42,641 bases of DNA from positions 1 to 42,641 of the forward strand of contig JAOPZA010000120.1 of NCBI GenBank assembly GCA_025964325.1, given 5' to 3'. Source of the DNA: Conexibacter sp. (lineage in GTDB: Bacteria; Actinomycetota; Thermoleophilia; Solirubrobacterales; Solirubrobacteraceae). Under the pieces are notes generated by a model. The model worked only from the letters and a program-made list of their open reading frames with translations, was not told the origin of the DNA and did no database searches. This document shows, in pieces, positions 1 through 7,042 of the stretch; within the stretch, counting starts at the first letter, position 1; each line of letters opens with the position of its first letter. The translations under genes were made by a program, and so were the position numbers.

Positions 1-318
1 GTCGGCGCGCGCCCGGTCTACGCCGCGGTCGGCCTGACGATGGCGGTCGGGACGCTGCCGGTCGCGGCGCTGGTCCGCCGCCTCGGCGGGCTGCGCGCGT
101 TGCGCCCGGCGCTGGAGCAGTACTAGCTCGCCCAGGCGCTCGCCGCCGCCCTCGCCCTCGCGTTCAGCATCTGGATGATCGGCGCGACCGGGAGGCCGAC
201 GGTCTTCGACGGCGTGATCCTCATCCTGATCGGCATCCCCGTCTACATCGCGGATCAATGGCGCCGGACCCGCCACGCAGCCGCGGCGGCGCTGAGCGAC
301 CCGGCCGCGCCCGGCTAG
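1..318 (+). pseudogene. C-terminal remnant of a membrane permease with an in-frame stop
   Basis: Reading frame 1 is open from the window edge to a TAG at 124-126. It then continues in the same frame as clearly protein-like hydrophobic sequence to a second TAG at 316-318. The part after the first stop has a Phe-Ser-Ile-Trp-Met segment and a Leu-Ile-Gly-Ile-Pro-Val-Tyr helix followed by Arg-rich residues, which resembles the last helices and tail of APC-superfamily permeases. No start codon with a Shine-Dalgarno site precedes the second part, so I read this as one gene broken by a nonsense codon. Alternatively the first TAG is a true gene end and the rest is debris. The 5' part lies outside the window. 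Confidence 0.4.
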
Positions 319-337
319 GAGGTGCGACTCAGGGGCG

Positions 338-1297
338 TCAAGCGCCGAGCGCGCGCCGACCGAGCAGACCCCACGCCGACTCGAAGCGAGCGCGCGACCA
401 CGTCTCCTGCGTGCCCTCGAGGGGGTTCATCACGCGGACCGCGCCGTCGGCGTCGATGCCGTCGAGCACGACCGCGTGCTCGCCGTAGTCGACGCGCACG
501 AGGCGTCCGGCCGGGCTGTGCCACTGCGCGTACGGGCCGTCGCTGAGCCCGATCCACGCCATCACGGCGTGGCCGAGGAGCAGCTGCTGGTAGAGCCGCG
601 CGGGGGCGGCGCGGGTGAGGTCGACGAGCTGCTGGCCGTGCCGTGCGGCGAGCGACTGGATCGGACGCTGGTAGACGCCGAAGCCACCGCTCTCACCTCC
701 GCCGTCGGGCCGCCCGACGAAGCCCGACTCGGGGTCCCCCCAGACTCTCTGCGCGCCTGCGCCGATCGGGTCCAGCGGCCCGCTGCGGGGGAGCTCGGCC
801 TGCAGCCGGAGCTGCGGGACGAGCGCGCCGCGCGTCGCGAGCAGCGACTGGAGGGCGGTCGCCTCGCAGTCGTTGCGCAGCGTCTGAGCGATCACCGGAG
901 CGGCGATCCGCGAGGCGAGCGCGCGCCGGCGGACCTCGACGACGCCGCCGGCGGCGCTGAGTCCGGCGACGGCGCGCAGCACGCCGGCGCGGTCGTTGCG
1001 GTACAGCACGCTGGAGGTTCCGCTGCGCTGCCAGGCGGTGGCCAGGACGGCGGCCTCGACCGCACGGGTCAGCGTCCGCTGGTCGAGCGACTGGGAGCCG
1101 GCCCGCAGATAGGGCCGCAGGCTGATGCGCGCAACGGTTCGCCCCGCCGTGCGCAGCTCCAGCGTCCCGACCGCCGCTCTGGCCGGTCGAGCCCCGACGC
1201 GCCCGGTCGGGGTCGACCGCCCGTGCGACCCGCCCGAGCCCGACCCGAGTGCCAGAGCGGCGACCACGGCGACGGCGAGAACGCCCAGAAGCCCCAC
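338..1297 (-). CDS. membrane-anchored C39-like (papain-fold) peptidase domain protein
   Basis: The C-terminal ~180 residues match the Peptidase_C39_2 pattern. There is an Asn-Asp-Cys-Glu-Ala nucleophile motif, then Gly-Glu-His-Ala-Val-Val-Leu-Asp-Gly carrying the catalytic His, and a Met-Asn-Pro just after it supplying the Asn/Asp position. A hydrophobic Ala/Val-rich N-terminal helix suggests secretion or membrane anchoring, with the catalytic domain outside. It probably cleaves peptides or cell-wall-linked substrates; the target is unknown. The start is uncertain. GTG at 1297 begins directly at the hydrophobic helix. The next in-frame start, ATG at 1510, would overlap the divergent methyltransferase by about 80 bp and adds antisense-looking sequence. 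The basic residues just upstream of 1297 hint that the true N-terminus is longer. Confidence 0.6.
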   Translation of the reverse strand: MGLLGVLAVAVVAALALGSGSGGSHGRSTPTGRVGARPARAAVGTLELRTAGRTVARISLRPYLRAGSQSLDQRTLTRAVEAAVLATAWQRSGTSSVLYRNDRAGVLRAVAGLSAAGGVVEVRRRALASRIAAPVIAQTLRNDCEATALQSLLATRGALVPQLRLQAELPRSGPLDPIGAGAQRVWGDPESGFVGRPDGGGESGGFGVYQRPIQSLAARHGQQLVDLTRAAPARLYQQLLLGHAVMAWIGLSDGPYAQWHSPAGRLVRVDYGEHAVVLDGIDADGAVRVMNPLEGTQETWSRARFESAWGLLGRRALGA

Positions 1298-1431
1298 CGC
1301 TACGCGGCGTCGGGGCGCGGAGCCGCGGCGTCGCGGGGGGACGTCAGATGACCGGTCCGGGGGTGCGGGGATGAGAGAACTCTGTTTCTGCGCTGACGTG
1401 GCGCTTACACGAGCCGTGCAAGGTGCGCCGC

Positions 1432-2178
1432 ATGCAAATGGCCCATAAGGACTGGGACGCCCACGTGGCCGATGCCGAGACGGTAGCGCGCGGCGCGGGC
1501 TTCCAGACACTGCGCGATCGCATCGTCGAGCTCGGCGACCCGCGCGCCGACGACGTCGTCGTCGACATCGGCTCCGGCACGGGGCTGCTCACGCTCGCGC
1601 TGGCCCGGCGCGTCGGCAGGGTGTGGGCGATCGACAGCGCGCCGGCGATGAACGACTACCTCCGCGTGAAGGCGGCGAGCGCCGGCTCGACGAACGTCGA
1701 GGCGGTGACGGCCTCGGCGACGAGCCTGCCGCTGGTCGACGGCATCGCCGACCTGGTCGTCTCGAACTACTGCTTCCACGAGCTCGGCAACGCCGACAAG
1801 CGCGACGCGCTCGCCGAGGCGATGCGCGTGCTGAAGCCGGGCGGCCGCCTCGTGATCGGCGACATGATGTTCAGCCTCGGCTCGCTGCAGGCCCGCGACC
1901 GGCGTATCGTCGTCGACAAGCTGCGCACGATCGCGGGCCGCGGCCTGCCGGGAGCCTGGCGGCTGCTCAAGAACGCGATCCGGTTGCTCGCCGGTCGCTG
2001 GGAGTCGCCCGCGAACGCGACATGGTGGGACGGCGCACTCCGCGAGGCCGGCTTCGAGCGCGTCCAGATCGAGACGCTCGCGCACGAGGGCGGCATCGCG
2101 AGCGCCCGCAGACCCGGCGCGCAGGGCCCGTACGGCTCACCGCGCCTCGCCGCGCTGCTCGGCCGCGCGCGCACGTGA
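1432..2178 (+). CDS. class I SAM-dependent methyltransferase (UbiE/Methyltransf_11 type)
   Basis: Motif I is Val-Val-Asp-Ile-Gly-Ser-Gly-Thr-Gly-Leu near residue 35-45. It is followed by the acidic ribose-binding Asp in Trp-Ala-Ile-Asp-Ser and by motif III, Leu-Lys-Pro-Gly-Gly-Arg-Leu-Val-Ile, typical of the Methyltransf_11 fold. The protein has 248 residues, normal for a stand-alone small-molecule methyltransferase. The substrate cannot be told from sequence. ATG 1432 is chosen because AAGGTG at 1420-1425 gives a 6-nt ribosome-binding spacing; GTG 1423 and ATG 1438 are alternatives. It is divergent from the C39-like gene and convergent with the MarR gene, so it is probably transcribed alone. 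Confidence 0.75.
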   Translation: MQMAHKDWDAHVADAETVARGAGFQTLRDRIVELGDPRADDVVVDIGSGTGLLTLALARRVGRVWAIDSAPAMNDYLRVKAASAGSTNVEAVTASATSLPLVDGIADLVVSNYCFHELGNADKRDALAEAMRVLKPGGRLVIGDMMFSLGSLQARDRRIVVDKLRTIAGRGLPGAWRLLKNAIRLLAGRWESPANATWWDGALREAGFERVQIETLAHEGGIASARRPGAQGPYGSPRLAALLGRART

Positions 2179-2258
2179 CCACGGCTCGTCATCGCGCGGT
2201 CGCGTCGAGCGCTACCTGATCACACGACCTCTCGACAAGCCGTGGATCCGTGGGCGTG

Positions 2259-2756
2259 TCAGGCCCGGCGGCCGATACGGCGGAAGCCGGGGTGCACGCC
2301 GGGCGCCAGGCCCTGTTCATCGGCGAGGCGCCGGAGCAGCGCGAGCAGCTGGGCACGCTCGTCGTCGTCGAGCGCGGCGGTGATCGCGAGCTCGTGGTCG
2401 CGGGCGACGCCCGCGAGCTCGGCGAGCGCCCGCCGGCCCGCGTCGGTCAGCGAGATCGCGTAGTTGCGGCGATCGTCCGGGTCGCGGTCGCGCGCGACGA
2501 GGCCGCGGTCCTCGAGCTCGTCGATCAAGGCGACCAGCCGTGGCGCGTGCATGCCGAGTGCGTCGGCGAGCCCGCGCTGGCTCTGTCCCGGGCTCTGCGC
2601 GAGGCGGCGGAGCACCCCGGCCTGGGGCGGGGTGAGCTCCAGCGGGCGGATGCGCTCGGCGAACGCGGCGGCTGCGTGCGCCCCGAGCTGCGCGAGCAGG
2701 AAAGCGACGCCGCCGTCGCGCGCGGCCCCTCTGTCGTCGGTGGGAGGCGAAGTCAT
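2259..2756 (-). CDS. MarR-family transcriptional regulator
   Basis: A 165-residue winged-helix protein. Its central region (Leu-Thr-Pro-Pro-Gln-Ala-Gly-Val-Leu, then Gln-Arg-Gly-Leu-Ala-Asp-Ala-Leu-Gly-Met and recognition helix) and the wing Asp-Arg-Asp-Pro-Asp-Asp-Arg-Arg-Asn are the signature of MarR dimers. These usually repress a divergent neighbour and release DNA on binding a small phenolic or lipophilic ligand. ATG 2756 is chosen; a longer open frame reaches 3005 but would read antisense through the neighbouring gene. It is divergent from the membrane protein/SDR pair at 2823, which is the likely target, and the 66-bp spacer carries repeats that fit an operator. Confidence 0.85.
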   Translation of the reverse strand: MTSPPTDDRGAARDGGVAFLLAQLGAHAAAAFAERIRPLELTPPQAGVLRRLAQSPGQSQRGLADALGMHAPRLVALIDELEDRGLVARDRDPDDRRNYAISLTDAGRRALAELAGVARDHELAITAALDDDERAQLLALLRRLADEQGLAPGVHPGFRRIGRRA

Positions 2757-2822
2757 ACGCCGACAGAGTACAGACAGCCGGTAACGAGTACAGAGAGTAA
2801 TCGTTATTGCTAGTATCGGTAT
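2757..2822. promoter_or_regulatory. divergent marR / membrane-protein promoter with repeats and a leaderless start
   Basis: The 66-bp spacer holds a 9-bp direct repeat GAGTACAGA at 2766-2774 and 2786-2794, exactly 20 bp apart (two helical turns). It also holds an inverted repeat TAACGA (2782-2787) / TCGTTA (2801-2806). Both are candidate MarR binding sites. A -10-like TAGTAT at 2811-2816 ends 7 bp before the ATG at 2823 and no Shine-Dalgarno precedes that ATG. The downstream gene is therefore probably read from a leaderless mRNA. The -35 would fall inside the second direct repeat, so MarR binding would block it. Confidence 0.55.
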
Positions 2823-3539
2823 ATGGCCTCCTCTCCCCGGTCCCCAGCCCCTCCCCCCCGGCGTCATGTCGGCCCGCCGCTGGTGCCACTGGCGCTCATC
2901 TCGGTGGCCCTGTTCGCGGCGAGCCTCGTCGTCGGCGCCACCGGCGGCGGCCCCTTCCCATCCCCCTACGACGCGCGCGACGTCCTCGCGTTCTTCTCCG
3001 CTCACCCCACGACGGTGCGGGTCGCCGCGACGCTGCAGTTCGCGTCGGCCGTGCCGCTGGCGATCCTCGCCGCCTCGCTCTCGAGCCGGATCCGCTACTT
3101 GGGATTCGCCCGGGTACCCGGCGTGCTGATCGCCTCCACCGGAGGCATCCTCACCACCGGCATGCTCGCGACGAGCGCCCTGACGCAGTGGGTCCTCTCC
3201 CGGCCCGCGACGGCGACGAGCCCGAGCGTCGTGCGGCCGCTCGCCGACCTCGCGTTCGCCACCGGCGGCCCCGGCGCCGTCGTGTTCCTCGGCCTGCTCG
3301 TCGCCGGCCTCGCCGTACCCGCGGCCGTCGGCCGGCTGTTGCCCAGACCGGTCTGGATCGCCGGCATCGCGTTCGCCGCGATCGCCGAGCTCTCGACGAT
3401 CGCCCTGCTCTCGAGGCCCGCCGGCGTCCTGCTGCCGATCGCCCGCTTCGGCAGCCTGGCCTGGCTCGTCGCCGCGGCCGCGCTGCTCCCCGCCTCACGA
3501 CGGGGCACGACCACCACCCACGAAGGGATCACACCATGA
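2823..3539 (+). CDS. uncharacterised integral membrane protein
   Basis: 238 residues with a short Pro-rich basic N-terminus and about six hydrophobic segments. An Asp-Ala-Arg-Asp-Val-Leu-Ala-Phe-Phe-Ser loop after helix 1 is reminiscent of DUF4386-like actinobacterial membrane proteins. I do not recognise a catalytic motif or transporter signature. Its stop (TGA 3537-3539) overlaps the ATG of the following SDR (3536), so the two are translationally coupled. Regulation is probably by the divergent MarR protein, and translation is probably leaderless. Confidence 0.7.
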   Translation: MASSPRSPAPPPRRHVGPPLVPLALISVALFAASLVVGATGGGPFPSPYDARDVLAFFSAHPTTVRVAATLQFASAVPLAILAASLSSRIRYLGFARVPGVLIASTGGILTTGMLATSALTQWVLSRPATATSPSVVRPLADLAFATGGPGAVVFLGLLVAGLAVPAAVGRLLPRPVWIAGIAFAAIAELSTIALLSRPAGVLLPIARFGSLAWLVAAAALLPASRRGTTTTHEGITP

Positions 3540-4324
3540 ACGGCACCCTCGCCGATCAGGTCGCCGTCGTCACCGGCGCCAGCCGCGGCATCGGCGCCGC
3601 GACCGCGCGCGCTCTCGCCGAGGCCGGCGCGACCGTTGCGCTGGCCGCCCGCGACGCGGCACGCCTCGAGCAGCTCGCCGCCGAGATCGAGGCCGCCGGC
3701 GGCACCGCGCTGAGCGTCCCGACCGACATCGGCGATCCGGAGGCCGTCGAACGCATGGTCGCGCGTACGCTCGATGCGTTCGGCCGCCTCGACATCGCCG
3801 TCAACAACGCAGCCGGCGGCGGCCATCCCCCCACTCCGTTCACCGACGTCGCGGTCGCGGACTTCGACAGCGCCCTGGCGATCAACCTGCGCGGGACGTT
3901 CCTCTGCCTCAAGCACGAGATCGCCGCGATGCTCGACAGCGGCGGTGGCGCGATCGTCAACATGACCTCGACGGCCGGCCTCGAGGCGGTCGGCGGCCTC
4001 GCCGCCTACGTGTCGACCAAGCACGGCATCGTCGGGCTCACCAAGGTCGCCGCACTCGAGTACGCCGCCCGCAACATCCGCGTGAACGCCGTCGCCCCGG
4101 GCCCGATCCTGACCGAGCAGCTCGAACGCGCCGGCGAGGCGATGCAGCAAGGCGCCGCCCGGACCGTGCCGATGCACCGCATCGGTCGCCCCGAGGAGGT
4201 CGCGGCCGCGATCGCCTGGCTGTGCAGCGACGCCGCCTCGTTCATCACCGGCGCCACGATCCCGATCGACGGCGGCAAGCTCGCCGGGATGGCCCCCTTC
4301 GCCCGGCAGAAGCCGGCCCGTTAG
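3536..4324 (+). CDS. short-chain dehydrogenase/reductase (classical SDR)
   Basis: 262 residues with all classical SDR landmarks: Thr-Gly-Ala-Ser-Arg-Gly-Ile-Gly cofactor loop (13-20), Asn-Asn-Ala-Ala (90-93), catalytic Ser145, Tyr158 and Lys162 (Tyr-Val-Ser-Thr-Lys), and a Pro-Gly motif after beta-6. Arg16 and Arg39 in the cofactor region suggest NADP(H), by family rule. It is cytosolic; the substrate is unknown. It is coupled to the membrane protein by an ATGA overlap at 3536-3539 and likely shares its MarR-controlled promoter. A degraded quinone-oxidoreductase gene follows immediately. Confidence 0.85.
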   Translation: MNGTLADQVAVVTGASRGIGAATARALAEAGATVALAARDAARLEQLAAEIEAAGGTALSVPTDIGDPEAVERMVARTLDAFGRLDIAVNNAAGGGHPPTPFTDVAVADFDSALAINLRGTFLCLKHEIAAMLDSGGGAIVNMTSTAGLEAVGGLAAYVSTKHGIVGLTKVAALEYAARNIRVNAVAPGPILTEQLERAGEAMQQGAARTVPMHRIGRPEEVAAAIAWLCSDAASFITGATIPIDGGKLAGMAPFARQKPAR

Positions 4325-4327
4325 TCG

Positions 4328-4711
4328 CCGCTCGCGACGAGGCCGGCGGCCTGCTCGCGCCCGACGGGGCCATCGGGCTGGGTTGGGACGTCGCCGGCAG
4401 CGTCGACGCCGTCGGCGCCGGCGTCCAGCGGTTCGCCGTCGGCGATGACGTGATCGGGCTGCGCGACCTGCAGTTCGCCTTCCCCGGCGCCCCTCGTCGC
4501 CCCGTTCGCCCCGCCCCCGGTCCGCGGGACGAAGGTCGTCGTACAGGAGGTCTACGCCGATGGCGGCCGGCTGGCCGAGCTGTCGGCGCTCGTCGAGGCC
4601 GGCCGCCTGAGCCTGCGCGTCGCCCAGACGCTCCCACTCGCCGAAGCGGCCACGGCACACGAGCTCGTCGAAGCCGGCGGCCAGCGCGGCCGCGTCGTCC
4701 TGCAACCCTGA
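4328..4711 (+). pseudogene. chimeric remnant of an MDR-family NADPH:quinone oxidoreductase
   Basis: Frame 1 (from about 4328) reads an MDR N-terminal piece: Leu-Gly-Trp-Asp-Val-Ala-Gly-Ser-Val-Asp-Ala-Val-Gly followed by Phe-Ala-Val-Gly-Asp-Asp-Val, the GroES-like lobe with Gly-Trp-Asp and Val-Gly-Asp-x-Val motifs. From about 4490, in a different frame, comes the MDR C-terminus (Lys-Val-Val-Val-Gln-Glu-Val-Tyr ... Glu-Ala-Ala-Thr-Ala-His-Glu ... Gly-Arg-Val-Val-Leu) ending at TGA 4709-4711. The whole Rossmann domain (several hundred bp) is missing and the halves are out of frame. This is an internal deletion plus frameshift. The gene probably once continued the MarR-linked operon. Confidence 0.75.
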
Positions 4712-5036
4712 GCAGCCGAACCGCAGCAACCACGCCGCGGCACGCGCGCAACGCCGCCCGGCAAGGGACGCGCACCTACGTCCTCATCGGCGACCCGGCT
4801 GAGGTGGTCGCTTCGCGATCGCGGCCACACCTGATCGCGCGCGAGGCTGCACCAAGCGGCATCGGTCGCGGCACACCCGCACGCATCCCACCGAACGACC
4901 ACCACCGCCTCATCATGGAACTCAGCACGGTCGCGAAGGCCCTCGGCGTCGCGTGACCGCAGAGCCGACCCTCGGGTCACAACCACTCGACTGCGCGGCC
5001 GCAGCACCCTGCTCCTGAGCCCTGCCCAGCTGGCAG
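4712..5036. other. gene-free stretch, no supported feature
   Basis: 325 bp between the oxidoreductase remnant and the cupin gene. A short frame ends at 4954-4956 with Ser-Thr-Val-Ala-Lys-Ala-Leu-Gly-Val-Ala, which looks vaguely protein-like but has no start, no ribosome-binding site and no recognisable family. I see no terminator hairpin with a T-tract. Probably more decay debris. Confidence 0.4.
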
Positions 5037-5450
5037 TCAGCGCTCGATCGGCGGTGCGGCGGCGTACTCGTCGTCGGTGACCTTCTCGCCCCAGTTGGCG
5101 GCGGGGTGGTCGTCGTCGACCTCGTTGAGGGCGAGGTGGGCCATGAAGCGGTTGGGCGCGGCGCCGTGCCAGTGGTCCTCGTCGGGCTCGAAGAAGACGC
5201 GGTCGCCCGGGCGGATGACCTCGATCGGGCCGCCTCGCTTCTGGCAGAGGCCGATGCCCTCGGTGACGTAGACCGTCTGGCCGAGCGGGTGCGTGTGCCA
5301 CGCCGTGCGGGCGCCCGGGGTGAAGTGGACGAGGTTGGCCTGCACGCGTCCGGGGGCGGGTGCGGCGGCGACCGGGTCGATGTAGACGTCACCGGTGAAC
5401 CAGCTGTCCGGGCCCTTGGCGGTGTCGATGCTGCTTCTCGTGATCTCCAT
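5037..5450 (-). CDS. small cupin protein resembling Mn-dependent cupin hydroxynitrile lyases
   Basis: 137 residues forming one cupin barrel. Motif 1 has Thr-Ala-Trp-His-Thr-His-Pro-Leu-Gly-Gln-Thr (metal-binding His-x-His and Gln). Motif 2 has Asp-His-Trp-His-Gly-Ala-Ala-Pro (third His). The N-terminal Gly-Pro-x-x-Trp-Phe-Thr-Gly and the Thr-Asp-Glu-x-Tyr tail match the compact cupin group that includes the Granulicella hydroxynitrile lyase. Many relatives are annotated only as cupins or carboxymuconolactone-decarboxylase-associated, so the reaction is not assured. GGAGG at 5460-5464 precedes ATG 5450. It lies 25 bp downstream of the aldo/keto reductase remnant on the same strand, a pairing common in such operons. 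Confidence 0.75.
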   Translation of the reverse strand: MEITRSSIDTAKGPDSWFTGDVYIDPVAAAPAPGRVQANLVHFTPGARTAWHTHPLGQTVYVTEGIGLCQKRGGPIEVIRPGDRVFFEPDEDHWHGAAPNRFMAHLALNEVDDDHPAANWGEKVTDDEYAAAPPIER

Positions 5451-5475
5451 GTCAGGTGAGCCTCCTGTGCGATGA

Positions 5476-6058
5476 CTATGACGTGGCCTGCCGCTGCCGC
5501 GCGGCCGGCTTCAGGGCCGGGCTGACCCACCCGGCATCGGCCGGGTTGAGGTTCGTGCCGGGCGGGACGATCTCGTCGATGCGGTCCAGCAGCGCCTCGT
5601 CGAGGACGACGTCGGCCGCCGGGAGCTGCGAGCTGCACGATGGTGCGCGGTCCGATGATCGCAGCGGTCACAGCCGCGTGGTCGAGGACGAACGCGATCG
5701 CGAGCTCGATCAGCGACATGCCCGCCTCCTCGGCGAGGCGGGCGAGCGCTTCCGCAGCTTCGAGCTTGCGCTGGTTGGCGGGAAGCGACATGTCGTAGCG
5801 GTCGACGAGCCGCTGGCGCGCCGAGGACGCGGGCGTCGGCACGTCGGCGCCCTTGCGCCAGCGGCCCGAGAGCCAGCCGCCGCCAAGCGGGCTGTAGGGG
5901 ATGACGCCCATGCCGTACTTCGCGCACGTGGGCAACACCTCGGCTTCGATCCCACGGGTGAGGATCGAGTAAGGCGACTGCTCGGTCACGTAGCGCTCGA
6001 GACCGCGGTCGCGCGCCGCCCACTGCGCCTCGACGATCGCCGATGGCCCGTTTGATCG
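5476..6058 (-). pseudogene. aldo/keto reductase, N-terminally deleted and frameshifted
   Basis: From about 6055 downward the frame reads the C-terminal half of an AKR barrel: Ala-Ile-Val-Glu-Ala-Gln-Trp, Thr-Glu-Gln-Ser-Pro-Tyr-Ser, Gly-Val-Ile-Pro-Tyr-Ser-Pro-Leu-Gly-Gly-Gly, and Ile-Ile-Gly-Pro-Arg-Thr (NADPH 2'-phosphate loop). At about 5635 the homology jumps frame and continues as Gln-Leu-Pro-Ala-Ala-Asp-Val-Val-Leu-Asp-Glu to a stop at 5476-5478. The first half, with the Asp-Tyr-Lys-His catalytic tetrad, is absent. Non-functional. Confidence 0.8.
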
Positions 6059-6166
6059 CGTGGATCGGAGGCACAGTGGTGGTGGCATGGACGGAGCGAG
6101 CGCACGACGCTCGAGCTCGCGCCGCGCCGGTAGTTGACCAACCCGAACGAGACAGGGGAAACCATC

Positions 6167-6901
6167 TTGAGCACCGATCAGAACACCGGCCCCGTCGCGG
6201 TCATCACCGGCGCCTCATCGGGCATCGGCGAGGCGACCGCCCGCGCACTCGCCGCCGACGGCTGCCGGCTCGCCCTGCTGGCGCGCCGTGCCGACCGCAT
6301 CCAGGCGCTCGCCGACGAGCTCGGCGACGGCGCGATCGCGATCGAGGCCGACGTCACCGACCGCGACTCCATCGTCGCCGCGGCCGAGCGCGTCGAGAAC
6401 GAGCTGGGCGGCGCCGACATCCTCGTCAACAACGCCGGCGTGATGCTGCTCGCGCCCTTCACCTCCGACCAGAAGGCCGAGATCCGCCAGATGGTCGAGG
6501 TCAACCTGCTCGGCGCGATGACCGCGACCGAGGTGTTCCTCGATCAGCTCCGCGACGGCGGCGGCGACCTCGTCAACCTGTCGTCGGTGGCCGGGCGCAC
6601 GGCCCGGCCGGGCAACGCGGTCTACGCCGCGACCAAGTGGGGGATGAACGGCTGGTCGGAGTCCCTGCGCCAGGAGCTGCAACCCGACATCCGGGTGATG
6701 GTCATCGAGCCCGGCGCCGTGGCGACCGAGCTGACCGACCACATCACGCACGCCGACACCAAGCAGGCCGCCGAGCAGATGTACGAGGAGATGTCCATCA
6801 CGGCCGAGGACATCGCCGAGGTCATCGCGTTCGCGGTGAACCGGCCGCGGCGCATGACGCTCAACGAGATCCTCATCCGGCCCACGGGGCAGGCGCTCTG
6901 A
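6167..6901 (+). CDS. classical short-chain dehydrogenase/reductase
   Basis: 244 residues. Thr-Gly-Ala-Ser-Ser-Gly-Ile-Gly cofactor loop (14-21), Asn-Asn-Ala-Gly (88-91), Ser140, Tyr153-x-x-x-Lys157, and Glu-Pro-Gly after beta-6. Arg40-Arg41 after beta-2 favour NADP(H). The Tyr-Ala-Ala-Thr-Lys-Trp-Gly-Met-Asn-Gly-Trp stretch is typical of the YdfG-like SDR group, which acts on hydroxy acids or small alcohols. The start TTG 6167 is chosen because AGGGGA at 6154-6159 sits 7 nt upstream; an in-frame TTG at 6134 lacks a ribosome-binding site. It is convergent with the ferritin-like gene. Confidence 0.85.
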   Translation: MSTDQNTGPVAVITGASSGIGEATARALAADGCRLALLARRADRIQALADELGDGAIAIEADVTDRDSIVAAAERVENELGGADILVNNAGVMLLAPFTSDQKAEIRQMVEVNLLGAMTATEVFLDQLRDGGGDLVNLSSVAGRTARPGNAVYAATKWGMNGWSESLRQELQPDIRVMVIEPGAVATELTDHITHADTKQAAEQMYEEMSITAEDIAEVIAFAVNRPRRMTLNEILIRPTGQAL

Positions 6902-7042
6902 TCCAAGCGCAGCGGTCAGGTGACGCTCGTGCTCCACGCCCCGGAGGCGCGTAGGCGCCCGGCGCTACCCGACGGCCGCTGCTCGCGGAGGCCAACAGCT
7001 CTCCCGCGCTCACGATGCCGCGCGATCGGATCGCCCATATGT

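Noticed and set aside
2177-2245. Inverted repeat CCACGGCT / AGCCGTGG between the convergent methyltransferase and marR genes
   Set aside because: The 8-bp arms are separated by 53 bp, too far for a terminator hairpin; likely chance in GC-rich DNA.
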